A DNA stretch of 64,000 nucleotides, taken from Acidobacteriota bacterium. GTDB taxonomy: Bacteria > Acidobacteriota > Vicinamibacteria > Vicinamibacterales > Vicinamibacteraceae. A model generated the notes under the pieces. The model ran no database searches. It was not told where the DNA came from and saw nothing but the letters and a program-made list of their open reading frames with translations. The position numbers and the translations under genes are program-made. The stretch is from the NCBI GenBank assembly GCA_020845575.1, contig JADLFL010000001.1:1-64000 (forward strand), read 5' to 3'. Shown here piece by piece: positions 57,601 to 64,000 of the stretch. The first letter of the stretch is position 1. The number at the start of each line of letters is the position of its first letter.

Positions 57601-59105
57601 TGGAGAGCCGGCTGTCCAACAGCGAGACGGGGGCTTTCGACGGTGGCATCCGCTTCCGCGTGTTCGCTCGACCCCGCGAAGGCCGGTATCGGCTCTACAG
57701 GCTCGAGGTCGGGTTCAAGACCACCAAGACGTTCGGCTACATCGCGGATCCCGACACGCCTTCGGCCGACACCGACGATCAGTACCGTCTCAACTTCGTC
57801 GTCGAAGACAAGGACGGCAAGGACGGGACGGCCGCTGACGACCAGGTCGAACAGGCGCTGTGGCGCGTCATCGGCAAGACGGGCGCCTTCGTGCAACTGC
57901 TGTCCGATGCCGAGAAGAAACGCACCAACGACTTCCTGAACGGTCTCGGCTGGAACGTCAATCTGCTGGCCGAACAGCCGTCTGTCTTCTCGGCGCAGGA
58001 CCTGTACGACAACTTGATCGCGTTCGTCCGCGCGTTGTTCGACGTTTCCGAAGTGGCCACACCGGCGACCAAGACCTACTTCTACGAGGAGGTACGTCGT
58101 GGCAAGGGTGAGACCACGGACCTCGGGGTCGGCGCGCGTGCGGCGAAGATCGGCTTCTCCGTCTCACCGCTCAATCTGGAGTACGTGACCACGCACGACA
58201 GCGCGCGGGGCGTCATCGTCGGCGGGAAGGGATACCTGCTTGAGGACTACTCCGGCATCCGTGTGAATCCGCCGGACGGCGGCGCGATTCTCTCGACGAT
58301 CATCGCCAGCCGGCTCGATCAGGTCTATCAGGGCTTGGGAGAGCTGCTCCGTAAGGGCTGGGAGGAGACCCCCGAAGGACAACGGAAGAGCACCATGGCG
58401 GAAGTCCGCGCCAGCAACTCCATCGACGCGAGGCTGATGCGGGTGTTCTCGATCGGCGTCGAGCCGGTCCCGGCACCGTCGCGGCCCGCGCCCTACAGGT
58501 CCAACGCCGACGCCTATCCGGCCGGCAAGCCTCACTACGGTGTGGGCGACGTCTACGTCGTGCAACCCACCGCGCCGCTGTCCGGTCCGGTGACGCTCTC
58601 GTTCACGTACGACGACGCCGAAGTGGCAGGCATCGACGAGAGCACCCTGCGGCTCTATCAGTTGACAGGTGCGCAGGAGTGGACCCCGGTACCCGCGACG
58701 ATCGACCTCGCGGCCAATCGCGTGACGGCGTCGGTGACGCCGCCGGGTGCGTACACGCTCGCGCCGCGCATGCCGGCCGGTGCCATCACCTGGAGAGTTC
58801 TCGCCTGGAACAGTGGTTCCACCAGCACGACCATCACGCTGGAGGGCACGGGCGTCAAGACGAACGACGGCAGTGCTCTCGCGCCGGGCACGTTGATACA
58901 CGTGCAACTCACCGACGTGGACGAAACGACAGCCACGTTCGGCACCGCCGACGCGTCGCCCCAGCCGGGCCACCAGGTCCTCGCCGACGCGAACGGCCGC
59001 TTCCAGGTGGTGGTGACGGTCCCCGGCACGGACAAGTGGCTCGGCGTGCGCGGGTTCTCCGACATCGGCACGGCACTGGGGACGGCGAAGGTGGTGCGGC
59101 CATGA
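45633..59105 (+). CDS. Giant secreted multidomain protein (4490 residues)
   Basis: A signal peptide (residues 1-21) is followed by a beta-sandwich mosaic: two IPT/TIG-like domains (about 30-210), six PKD/Ig-like repeats of 97-104 residues (215-805) and three bacterial Ig-like domains (806-1090; VTFVVDGEPRDP, VEFFVDEVSVGVD). A carboxypeptidase-regulatory-like domain (1093-1180; GRVFDDRSGLPLAGARVAI) and ZU5-like stretches with IPAGAV follow. Two SbsA/Big_5 domains lie at about 1668-1770 and 2370-2470. A probable beta-propeller (2475-2830) includes an EF-hand-like DLNRDGEQQADERMD. Then come an unassigned helical region (2850-3250) and a CARDB-like domain near 3461. The last 900 residues are not recognised. 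No sortase or T9SS signal is seen. Probably a cell-surface or released adhesin-like protein; its stop overlaps the next gene (ATGA). Confidence 0.92.
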   Translation: MRHKGLTAAILLFLASLAGAGHQVRLQAGALTLVDPGRVSAGVLVNLTGTGFATTATANDVTFTPAGGNAVTVRASAIATVNAAQGIRRLSVAVPALPLGQASIRVRNTTTGEESTAASVSIVSITPSVTTLQQGESREIVVTGSPAAGFTSGARVALGAGITVGAVTVASPTSLVVQVSVAQNAALGVRSLDVTSPGVLARDRSISVVAPSATNAAPTVNAGSDQAVTLPAAATLNGTANDDGLPAGSTLALQWSQVSGPGTTTFGAPTSASTSATFSAAGTYVLRLTASDGELSANSTVTVTVTAAPPENAAPTVDAGADQAVTLPAAATLNGSANDDGLPAGSTLALQWSQVSGPGTTTFGAPTSASTSATFSTVGTYVLRLTASDGLLSASDTVTVTVAEQGGGGVDPTPANRAPAVDAGVDRVVTLPAGVTLDAQVTDDGYPAPSALQITWEQLSGPALATFATPTQASTGVFFPNAGVYVLRVNASDGDLSSSDEVRVTVNPAPQPANAAPVVTAGAAATIVLPSPMALSATVTDDGRPAPARIVVTWSQVSGPGVAVIADRGSAMTSATTTVAGTYVFRVTADDGALAGSAEMTVVVQPEPPPVNAPPTISVAGDARVTLPSAAMLRATVADDGRPTAAPPAVSWSKVTGPGVAVFASPAAASSAVTFSQAGTYVLRATASDGLLSASADVTVIVDAAPPTNTMPRVDAGPDVRAVMGTPLPLVGQVQDDGLPSGSSLSTQWSMAIGPSTVSFAAAGSLATTATFGMPGRYVIELVASDGELVGSDTLVVNVVPAEGDDLLAPVITLDGPTRALPGTEVRVTARVSDDVGVTRVTFVVDGEPRDPQTTAPFATLVRLPDVAAPGQIVRVRATAEDAVGHVSADELAIAIASTPDVTPPELDLRTPEATRPGDTVTALALASDESGIAQVEFFVDEVSVGVDTDAPYEWAYAVPVSRPAGPLAVRADAVDNAGNRASVTRVVQVTADADTTAPTVSVFAPATAFGGATVQVEAVVTDPGGVAGVTFSVAGLTIDDLRKAPWSVPVSVPDLPVGTTLQVTAVARDFSGNTGSASATITIVDRPITGVGLVTGRVFDDRSGLPLAGARVAITSGVPGGPVSFRRDIISDAAGRYQVDTPAGAVRVVVQLDGYVQTTRMVDVAAGAIASVFDARLTPRGTAVPVTSAAGGALTSGAHRLDVAAGAVVGSAALTLAHVSGQGLTAHLPAGWTPVAAAHVGPDAQAFVLPVSLSMPLDVAVPAGRTPALVQWDAVAEQWRVVADAVAVASGRIEHGVTRGGQYVVVLADALPLVPPAAVTGAWLAGVPRPEPSDSVTSAVTPDPRVLFASPDARSMVTGTVTSVAPVTSGLFLHAALDETYAFVDGERWRPVGRLQDVVLYQRPAAPLTSEATVPVGPSRAFDPLSLQRGVISVELRIPIALTGGSIVGSGGGTVQGDDEVELAIPAGAVDAATQMAVRRVPVESLGLTLPIGVTALDAIDVLVTSLTQPASLSLPVPAGLTDATRVVVARLTEINGRSVYQLAGLAAVVGGRVQVVLEAGGQPTGLPGIRAAGTYVLLQAPSPLGFAAGRVVDPVGAAVVGAVVTPSTLPVVSVSTAAGAYFVAAPNGAVVVAAADEQRGDRGERPAFLPSQTVTPLTLTIVPVPPQITAVRPAGDARGVLVDDPVTVTFSEPIAASSVTGAVRLVGPGDVDVPFTTALTRGGTVLEVRSVAAFETASRYVLTVSTAITDLAGHALQSALTSAFRTVDLSGPEVPPPGTVTASVPDAGGRVTVTGAPGTAVPGTRVFVENMTRGTSALALTTADGSFATGLVASVTDVLRVRIVDEDEHATIVAIETMRQQNPDGSVSQAVSAAGGVVEGPEGTRASIKPGTFPAGTVVTMKAVPVADFPRQLSEAERVNFSLEKAISLDFDGATPAHYVDVSWPAGPEDKPTDQWVLTESIFVNGEWAMNVTDTVKYRDGRLTTASPPCPGVTAAAVYGLLKSTVPYGLNYAQMYADGRYKLKMSMEVFQSAPIAIPYSAFSVELPKVVCFPAFVGRMSITPNTTRVTVPGDALRPADTALEVELKGRSAPLRFERRVAPFHLRVHGFRNDAFTVYAIGPEDPTGTKVHATRYDNERSFIDVNEADKQTMDFRFESSGVASPVTLVVDPDIISKPVTAFKVVAVRANASLVALVDDQKMTVNVPGAVADVVAVKAVTPHDYLGLVDFDLRRDVPFMTFQAVGPGNLVLRASPGTIDPPREEMGGVSGPARTRLYLASDEDGFGGIDIPSQAIVQGGLEFPFDGPEGATYRVVTEYDTRPPYAVELPTVKYVLRNVNTGQILKTIFGQAPPRDEPVELPPLTDDDVSPTLLSAPSRMDTFDPAGLLTFTFSESMNVESVRKAIAVMSGDEKVAGQVRISDQNRVATFVPDVPLDLDRRYTVTVSGALDLAGNTLAEPATFLVNTFQPRSLSLPDAEETPTGLFKDTAWLFRDDGTQRKRHLFAVLGGSRDNVRWLDGTDPARPVSRGLNTGTESLQRIAAIDTDRLPALGAGRQMLLATTYFNVNRSGVQFFRASEPGSLDYMGGMTLSNSLVDVAGYARGVVLHEVSYGVVAMVAVENHGVMALGVTDAIAGSGRVRTTYPMLRVKDIARYRDGVVAVGWDSDNKGKLVVLGESLNELAVGPTPAFESLRPTVVTVGEGVHIDLNRDGEQQADERMDIAVVGTQQSIVVVRISKANGEPDAYRFMDVSVDGVVKQIEIDQERSRAIALVDSGSGTFLKIVDLARGEIDPPDGQADPRIIYSRSYPQGANGLRLDRDTGLLYISTPSTLDTWLVADRCCDLGVELTADLDKKARGVVSGSLGDVLAKELSAIKRGVVLGLARAEQTCPGFDVSKLRLIESGSSACLWAADPVRACGSNYQPLVSDHDISTFMPDEWYQTQVPDPNWDGEGERASVLLAGCVVAGLSDPFIDPITEQPRAVGDTGVVFKDISFIPNFSRDLENMEYRLERTIQGLPGDADNDLAMGRQLLAMKHLTEAYGVDLRGTEGYKPAYAAVMVDEAEFEARFRRFREVTRISEAEGYEWGVLMEFMLAKAKVYLRFRGASDERSTFHDLWVKQYHTAAKAGIRAAAARIVAHAPSRDIFLRLRREEGNEADGLKVFRKDACLIYQRSVRPSEWPSKPCGSMEEYVAATAVRAMATGLFTEAEVLQINEFYRVKADEQPIVTEREADKFIADVDLFVGLTKVRTWPVYQTAVAGDPRASEREANRVYAEGNGPGGRAASGGRIVEVLRNTKVTVAPKVYNRGFMSAPDVYLRAYVAPPGGDGALGCVGEDSEGDDPDPMLRDRCRMALNLPGGSLMFPAYRHATTGKYMPVPTSRSIDAFPIKVDQRAWGQRGYIAFTLDLPERSANEADRTNNVAGAFYYILNAFGVPPDLPANVPTHVNPSLLAPDPYCLAAPQLTVTQSVVLDGQEHTSPVSAYLGASYTLRVAVTNTGGTPVDNVLAGTSLKGNYVSVGGIAPGATKVRDVPMLMPSEPANLESVATAMAPEMGISTASILRIGARCEPMIAELEPNPNPLVSRVKMGGRAVRHYMALHPTTLAPLPNVAVTFVGDGGTSLDGYTFVSDEKGLFTTVVASSKNPIAGIAIPARNETRLETWTLASVNGRAPVCNAEKTFSVQSLGTFPYQPSIEAGAAISVGLKVFGKGLSADFGGAYRVELPSTPLNLDPAGAGRTTIEPPVENIQGVTWERKAEVGISGDLGWEGVSASSEFNGAQWQAKGLSLKASGKASATQAYRYHFAANPANFGTMGLDWPFLVLLFPNMSEADASQLNSLFNFGTDQYMKKALEQEMGQLFDPEKAYREYRNARVAGLALSAEAVAEGFNGTIDFVDKSSGPKGEENKTSPFFSEQAGGTASASVAYEKFEHLIPGRVVDEDVPTDLVHTIDIQGKYDWKSSYTTSLEKAKGEIDGSGAPDVAKEKVVDYLKWVESRLSNSETGAFDGGIRFRVFARPREGRYRLYRLEVGFKTTKTFGYIADPDTPSADTDDQYRLNFVVEDKDGKDGTAADDQVEQALWRVIGKTGAFVQLLSDAEKKRTNDFLNGLGWNVNLLAEQPSVFSAQDLYDNLIAFVRALFDVSEVATPATKTYFYEEVRRGKGETTDLGVGARAAKIGFSVSPLNLEYVTTHDSARGVIVGGKGYLLEDYSGIRVNPPDGGAILSTIIASRLDQVYQGLGELLRKGWEETPEGQRKSTMAEVRASNSIDARLMRVFSIGVEPVPAPSRPAPYRSNADAYPAGKPHYGVGDVYVVQPTAPLSGPVTLSFTYDDAEVAGIDESTLRLYQLTGAQEWTPVPATIDLAANRVTASVTPPGAYTLAPRMPAGAITWRVLAWNSGSTSTTITLEGTGVKTNDGSALAPGTLIHVQLTDVDETTATFGTADASPQPGHQVLADANGRFQVVVTVPGTDKWLGVRGFSDIGTALGTAKVVRP
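46275..48050 (+). repeat. Six tandem PKD/Ig-like repeats inside the giant gene
   Basis: Units begin at 46275, 46566, 46878, 47172, 47466 and 47757 (291-312 bp each). Units 1 and 2 are nearly identical at the DNA level over about 220 bp (for example the coding stretches for NDDGLPAGSTLALQWSQVSG and GAPTSASTSATFS), implying a recent duplication. Units 3-6 are diverged. Confidence 0.9.
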
Positions 59106-62100
59106 GGATGCCGATGCGTCGGTTCCCCGGTGCGCGTCCCGGTGGCTGGTGGACGAGCGCGCTCGCGCTCGTCCTGGCCGCGCTGCCGTCGCTCGCGTTG
59201 GCCCAGACACCCGGGCGCGTGCTCTCGCGCGCCGAGATCGAGGTCTACGGGCTCATGCTCCGCGTGAGCCCCGAGACGCAGACGGTGCCGAAGGACTACG
59301 CGACGATCGTGTCGGCGTACCTCCAGGTGCCCGAGGGATCCGATCCCGCGTCGGTGCCCGCGTTCGCGCCCGGCGCCGAGGTCCACGCCACGCTGCGCGG
59401 ACCGGGCCTCGCGTCGCCGCGCGCGCTCGTCACGCCGCTCGGCACGCCATTCGACATCCCGGCCCTCAACCGCGCCGGCACCTACACGCTCGACGACATC
59501 CGCCTGGTCGTCAACGGCGAGGTGCTGCTCTACGGCGTGCCCGATCGTGCACGCCTCGACGTGATCGATCAGCTCCTCGTGACGTCGGTCACCGCACGGC
59601 CCCTCACCGCGGACGAGATCCGCGAGAAAGGCATCGTCTTCGATCGATCCAGCTTCCAGGCCTACGACTTCACCGCGGCGTTCGCCATCGAAGACGGCTC
59701 GCTCATCGACATCAGGTTCCCCGTGGTGCTGCCGACGCTGCTGGCGTACGACGCGGAGACCCGGCTCAACCTCCTCGACGTCGACGTGCCGCAACTGCGC
59801 ACGGTGCAGACGCTCATTCCCGACACGCTCAAGATCCAGGCGCGCATCCCCAATCTCAGCGTCGTCGGCTTCACGCTGCGCCTCGACGAGACGGCAGAGT
59901 CGCAGTCGCTCGTCATGCCGGCGATTCCCGGCGTGATCGTCATCCCGGGCGACATCGGGTTCCTCAACCAGTTCTTCAGCGTCACGCTGATGGTCGGCAA
60001 CGTCGCGCCCGAGGGTTCCAGTCTCGCCGTGCGCGATCTGCGCGCGACGATCTCGCTGCCCGCGGGCATCGACCGCGTCGTGGGATCGGCGGACGATCCG
60101 CTGCGCCTCGCCACCACGGCCGCCGGTGTCCAGGCCGAACGCCCTGTGCTGCAGGCCGGTCCCGACGGCAAGGTGGGCACGGCGGACGACATCCTCGTGC
60201 TCGGACCCGGGCAGACGGGCACCGCCGAGTTCCTCGTCGAGGGCCTGCGCGAAGGCACGCACGTGATCGAGATGGAGCTCGCGGGCACGCTCGACGGCCT
60301 GCCCATCGGTCCGGCACCGGTACGCGGCCGCGCCGCGGGCGCGGTGCTCGTGCGCAACCCGGCGTTCACGCTCACCTTCACGCACCCCGACGTGGTCAAC
60401 GCGGGCGAGCCCTACACGCTCGACGTCACGGTGACCAACACGTCGAACGCGCCGGCCAACTTCATCAGCCTCAACCTGTTCGGCAGCAACGTCAGCGGCG
60501 CCACGCTCACCTCGGATCCGAGCCAGGCCATCGAGCACCTCGCGCCTGGCGATTCGGCGACCGTCACCTACGGCCTCGTGGCGCAGCGCACGGGCACCGT
60601 CACCGCCGCCACGCTCGACAGCCACGAAAACGTCAGCGGACGCTTTCTCTTCAAGACGGGCATCGGCGAGTTCGGCGTCCCGCTGTCGCCCGATTCGCTC
60701 GTGCTTCCGCAGGAAGCCAACGGCCTGCCCGCGGCGCTGCGCGAAGCGACGGTCGGCCTGCTCGGCAGGGCGTGGGCGGTTGCCACGGCGCCGGTGGCCG
60801 CCATCCCACCGGACCTGACGCGCTTCTCGAAGCAGGTGGTGCTCGACCGCGGCGTGCAGGCCGCCACGACGGGCCTGCGCATCTCGCTCGGCGAACCCGC
60901 GGCGCGCGCCGTGGCGGATCTGTGGCTCGACGTGCTCGGCAACGAGTTCACGCAGCTCTCGAGCCGCGTGCCCGCCGGCGACACGTCGGGTCTTCTCGCA
61001 TTGCTCGAGCGCGACGTCAACGGATTCGACCTCGTGCGCCGGCGGTCCTTCCGCGGCGCACGTTTCGGTGAAGTCGTCGGTGATCTGATCGGCGCCGGCG
61101 AATCGATCGGCGCGCCATGGCACGCCGCGCTCGCCAGCCAGTTCACGTCGCGTCCCGGTCACGTCTCCGTGCTCCTCAGCGGCCCCGGCGCGGCACACGT
61201 CGACGGCGTGCTCGTCGATCCGGCGGGCCTCCGCACCGGTCGCGGAGACGATGGCACGACGCTGCTGGAGATCCCGTCGGCCGACGCCATCGTGCTGCGC
61301 GACGGCAGCGGCATCGTCGTCGGCCGTCTCTTCGCGGTCGCCGTCCCGCAGGCAGGCACATACGACCTGCGCCTGAGCCGCGCGGCGGGCGCCGCGGCGG
61401 ACGAGGCCGTCGACGTGTCGATCGTGGTGCCCACGACGACGGGGCAACTCCGATTCGCCGCCACGACGGGTGTGCTGCCGGGCGAGATCGTCGAGCCCGA
61501 CGCGGCGGCCGACGTGACCACGCGCGTGCGCGTGATCGGCGCGTCCGGTGCCGCGACGCGCGCGGTGACGTGGACGCCTGTTGCCGATCCCCCGCCGACG
61601 GTCGTCGCCGTCCGCCAGATCGCCTCGGCCGATCTCACCGGCTGCTCGGGTGCGGAGTTCCCGGGCCGCCAGTATTCGACGGGGCGCGTGATCGCCGTGC
61701 TCTTCAGCGAGCAGGTGACGCCCGAGAGCGTGCAGGACGGCTTGTCGGCCGGCATCACGGCGTTCGAAGTGGGCGGCACGCGCGTGACAGGCGTGGCGTT
61801 GCAGCCGGGCCGGCGCATGGCCTACCTCGCCCTGCGCGAGGGCATCGGGCCGTTCGAACCCCGATCGCTCACCGTGGTCGACGTGCGCGACGCGACGGGC
61901 CAGTCGACGGGGACGGTGCAGGTGCCGATCGAGATCACGGTGGGCAACGAGGCCGGCGTGGTGTTCGGCCAGGTCCGCAACGCCGAAGGTCAGGCGCTCC
62001 CGTTCACCACCGTGCGCCTGTTCTACGAGTTCCAGTGCGGAGGTCAGCCGACGGTCAGCGGCGTGCTCGAAGACATCGCCGACGCCGAAGGGCGCTACCA

Positions 62101-64000
62101 GTTCGACTACGTCCTCACCGCCCCCCAGGCGCTGCGCATCGTCGCGCTCGATCCCGAGTCGGGCGACACGCGCCGCCTCGCGTTCTCGCTCGCGCGCGCG
62201 GGCCAGCGCATGCAGGCCGATCTCGTGTTCGTGGGGCGCGGCACGATCGTGGGCCGCACGCTCGCCGAGGACGGCGTCACGCCGCTCGCCAACACGCAGC
62301 TGCGCATCACGAGCCTCACCGATCAGTCGCAGTACGGTGGGCAGTCTGACGCGACGGGCGCCTTCGCGCTGTCGCGGCTGCCCGTGGGCAACCTCCTCAT
62401 CGAGGCCGTCAACGTCGCGCGCGGCGCGCGCGTGTTCCTCTCGGCCACCATTCCCTTCGCGGGCAGCACGACAACGAGAGACATCGTGCTGCTCGACGTG
62501 CGCGAAGCCCCACCCGTTGGCCTGGGCCGCGTGACGGGGCGCGTGGTGCGCGCCGATGGCGTGACGGCGGCACCGGGCCTGCCGGTGGTGGCGTACTACC
62601 AGAACGGGTCGAAGCCGGGCGTGAAGTGTCCCAATCCACCGGGACAGTACGAACCATCCGAATGCGCGGTGGCGAGTACCACGAGCGACAGCGACGGCCG
62701 CTTCGACTTCCCGGGCGTGCCTGCCGGCACGCTGCGTCTCGACACGTTCGACAACGGCGGCCTCCAGCAGGGCGGCGTGCGCGTGTCGCTGCAGACCACC
62801 GCCGAACAGCAGGTCACGATCCTGCTCGGCGGCGGGTTCGGGACCGTGCGCGGCGTGGTCGTGGATGCGTCCGGTGTCCCGGTGACGGACGCGGTCGTGG
62901 GCGGAGGTCTATCGCTCGTGACCGTGAACCCGGCCGACGGCACGTTCACGCTGCCCGACGTCCCCGTGGGGCGCCGCGAGATCGTCGCGGTGAGCGAATC
63001 GATCCGCGGTGAAGGGCGCATGACCATCGATCTCCCGCTTGCGGGCGACGAGGTGTTCGCGCGCGTGGTGCTGTCGGCAACCGGCGCCGTCGCGGGCGTG
63101 GTGCGCGATCGCACGGGCGTGCCGCAGGCAGGCGCGAACGTGTGGGTCTTCCAGGACTGCTTCAACGACGACCAGGAAGAGAGCATCTGCGTGCTGGGCG
63201 AGACGCAGACCGACGCCGCGGGTGCGTATCGCATCAACGGCCTCGGCGTGGGCACGTACCACCTCTCGGCGTTCCGTCCGGATCGTCGCGACGGCAACAT
63301 TCTCACGTTCGCGATTCGCTTCGATCGACAGACGGTGATCGCCGACGTGACATATCGCGGCGGCACGGGCACCGTGACGGGCCGCGTGCTGCGCGCCGAG
63401 CAGTGCGACACGCCGCCCTGCGCCGACACGCCGCTGCCGGCGCGCGTCGGCATCTCCGGCGATCGACTCGTGATGGCCGGCGGCGTGATCCCCGTGCGGT
63501 TCGAGTGGGTGCAGAACTTCGCCATCAGGGACAACGATCCGGGGACCGGTGCGTTCACGTTCACCAACGTGTTCGTCGGGCCGTTCACCGTCCGCGCCGC
63601 GGGACTCTTCAGTCCCGAACCCGTCGCGGGCGATGGCGTGATCACGGCGCCTGGCGCGACGGCCGAAGTCGATCTGCGCCTGCAGGCCACGAGCCGCGTG
63701 ACGGGCGTGGTGCTCGAGCCCGATGGCGTCGAGCCCGTGCGCTCGCGCCAGATCGCGCTGAAGTTCCAGTCCAACGCGACCATCGTCGTGTGTACCGAGG
63801 ACAAGACCACCGGCGAGTCCGAGTGCAAGACGCTGCCGCAGGGCATCCAGGAAGCGTTCGCCACGACCGACACCGACGGCCGGTTCTCGTTCCCGATCGT
63901 CAATCCGGGTCCGTTCACGATCACCGCCACCGACGCCGCGCTCGGACGCACCGCCACGCTGCGCGGCAACGTGCGCCCCGGCGAGACGGCCGACATGCAG
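59102..64000 (+). CDS. Second giant secreted protein with carboxypeptidase-regulatory-like repeats (partial, runs off window)
   Basis: ATG 59102 overlaps the previous stop as ATGA and the frame stays open for 1633 codons to the window edge. A signal peptide (cleavage near LALAQT) is followed by about 400 residues with repeated beta-strand pairs. A conserved-repeat-type (DUF11/CARDB-like) domain has NAGEPYTLDVTVTNTSNAPA. A middle region has an SbsA-like piece (GRVIAVLFSEQVTPESVQDG). From about residue 950 onward come at least six carboxypeptidase-regulatory-like domains (GVVFGQVRNAEGQALPFTT, GRVVRADGVTAAPGLPVVAY, GTVRGVVVDASGVPVTDAVV, GAVAGVVRDRTGVPQAGANV). A Ca-binding-like GPDGKVGTADD lies near residue 358. 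It is a likely partner of the 4490-residue protein. Confidence 0.88.
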   Translation, partial: MRMPMRRFPGARPGGWWTSALALVLAALPSLALAQTPGRVLSRAEIEVYGLMLRVSPETQTVPKDYATIVSAYLQVPEGSDPASVPAFAPGAEVHATLRGPGLASPRALVTPLGTPFDIPALNRAGTYTLDDIRLVVNGEVLLYGVPDRARLDVIDQLLVTSVTARPLTADEIREKGIVFDRSSFQAYDFTAAFAIEDGSLIDIRFPVVLPTLLAYDAETRLNLLDVDVPQLRTVQTLIPDTLKIQARIPNLSVVGFTLRLDETAESQSLVMPAIPGVIVIPGDIGFLNQFFSVTLMVGNVAPEGSSLAVRDLRATISLPAGIDRVVGSADDPLRLATTAAGVQAERPVLQAGPDGKVGTADDILVLGPGQTGTAEFLVEGLREGTHVIEMELAGTLDGLPIGPAPVRGRAAGAVLVRNPAFTLTFTHPDVVNAGEPYTLDVTVTNTSNAPANFISLNLFGSNVSGATLTSDPSQAIEHLAPGDSATVTYGLVAQRTGTVTAATLDSHENVSGRFLFKTGIGEFGVPLSPDSLVLPQEANGLPAALREATVGLLGRAWAVATAPVAAIPPDLTRFSKQVVLDRGVQAATTGLRISLGEPAARAVADLWLDVLGNEFTQLSSRVPAGDTSGLLALLERDVNGFDLVRRRSFRGARFGEVVGDLIGAGESIGAPWHAALASQFTSRPGHVSVLLSGPGAAHVDGVLVDPAGLRTGRGDDGTTLLEIPSADAIVLRDGSGIVVGRLFAVAVPQAGTYDLRLSRAAGAAADEAVDVSIVVPTTTGQLRFAATTGVLPGEIVEPDAAADVTTRVRVIGASGAATRAVTWTPVADPPPTVVAVRQIASADLTGCSGAEFPGRQYSTGRVIAVLFSEQVTPESVQDGLSAGITAFEVGGTRVTGVALQPGRRMAYLALREGIGPFEPRSLTVVDVRDATGQSTGTVQVPIEITVGNEAGVVFGQVRNAEGQALPFTTVRLFYEFQCGGQPTVSGVLEDIADAEGRYQFDYVLTAPQALRIVALDPESGDTRRLAFSLARAGQRMQADLVFVGRGTIVGRTLAEDGVTPLANTQLRITSLTDQSQYGGQSDATGAFALSRLPVGNLLIEAVNVARGARVFLSATIPFAGSTTTRDIVLLDVREAPPVGLGRVTGRVVRADGVTAAPGLPVVAYYQNGSKPGVKCPNPPGQYEPSECAVASTTSDSDGRFDFPGVPAGTLRLDTFDNGGLQQGGVRVSLQTTAEQQVTILLGGGFGTVRGVVVDASGVPVTDAVVGGGLSLVTVNPADGTFTLPDVPVGRREIVAVSESIRGEGRMTIDLPLAGDEVFARVVLSATGAVAGVVRDRTGVPQAGANVWVFQDCFNDDQEESICVLGETQTDAAGAYRINGLGVGTYHLSAFRPDRRDGNILTFAIRFDRQTVIADVTYRGGTGTVTGRVLRAEQCDTPPCADTPLPARVGISGDRLVMAGGVIPVRFEWVQNFAIRDNDPGTGAFTFTNVFVGPFTVRAAGLFSPEPVAGDGVITAPGATAEVDLRLQATSRVTGVVLEPDGVEPVRSRQIALKFQSNATIVVCTEDKTTGESECKTLPQGIQEAFATTDTDGRFSFPIVNPGPFTITATDAALGRTATLRGNVRPGETADMQ

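Noticed and set aside
54762-57896. 1044-codon minus-strand frame under the giant gene
   Set aside because: Same cause: antisense to well-defined plus-strand protein; composition dominated by Arg, Val, Glu without motifs.
58658-61447. 929-codon minus-strand frame spanning the two giant genes
   Set aside because: Antisense shadow across the ATGA junction; the plus-strand proteins have signal peptide and domain structure.

Overview
The window is high-GC bacterial DNA carrying about 45 genes and no rRNA or tRNA that I can see. It most resembles an Acidobacteriota genome of the Vicinamibacteria type. Pointers are a fragment of an acidobacterial-type ADOP/MacB FtsX permease, a PSCyt1-DUF1549-DUF1553 protein, an ECF sigma factor of the Sig-70_X6 type, a CHAT-TPR protein, carboxypeptidase-regulatory-like repeat proteins, and many intergenic 7-bp tandem repeats. 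The taxonomic placement is inference, not a database result.

Layout. 1-4.4 kb: planctomycete-type cytochrome protein, divergent from an exported aldose epimerase. 4.5-8.7 kb: ECF sigma factor and zinc-finger anti-sigma/TPR protein, convergent with a CHAT-TPR protein across a long inverted repeat. 9-10.9 kb: decayed genes, including a Cys-rich secreted protein interrupted by an in-frame TGA. 11-13.3 kb: CDP-alcohol phosphatidyltransferase plus GtrA/START-like fusion, then crcB. 13.4-19.8 kb: S41 peptidase, CLC channel, TPR protein, and two enzymes with degraded active sites (nucleoside hydrolase-like and methylthioribose kinase-like), then a copper-chaperone-like protein. 20-26.4 kb: Old Yellow Enzyme with MarR regulator, Gfo/Idh oxidoreductase, DUF2585 protein, nitrilase, DEAD-box helicase. 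26.5-31.6 kb: an electron-transfer operon of small cytochrome c, NapC/NirT-like multihaem membrane protein, decahaem MtrA/DmsE and MtrB/PioB outer-membrane barrel. 31.8-38.8 kb: glycerophosphodiesterase, then GNAT, N-succinylamino-acid racemase/OSBS and M20 peptidase (a probable D- to L-amino-acid route), then a Tat-exported amidohydrolase and an MFS transporter. 39-43.5 kb: alkaline phosphatase-like protein, ArfB, a nucleotidyltransferase with a small partner, an ADOP pseudogene and a second amidohydrolase.

43.6-64 kb (window edge): a co-directional block of ECF sigma factor, a DNA-binding protein with IS630-like HTH domains but no DDE domain, a small PEP-CTERM-like exported protein, a 4490-residue secreted mosaic protein, and, overlapping it by 4 nt, a second giant secreted protein that is still open after 1633 codons. 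This is the least familiar part of the window and the strongest candidate for an undescribed surface or secretion system.

Recurring themes: neighbouring genes are often coupled by 4-nt ATGA or GTGA overlaps. Heptameric repeats (CCGGCAA, AAAGTCC, CATTCGT and variants) lie in at least seven gene gaps, some as inverted pairs, one at a gene truncation point and one apparently translated.
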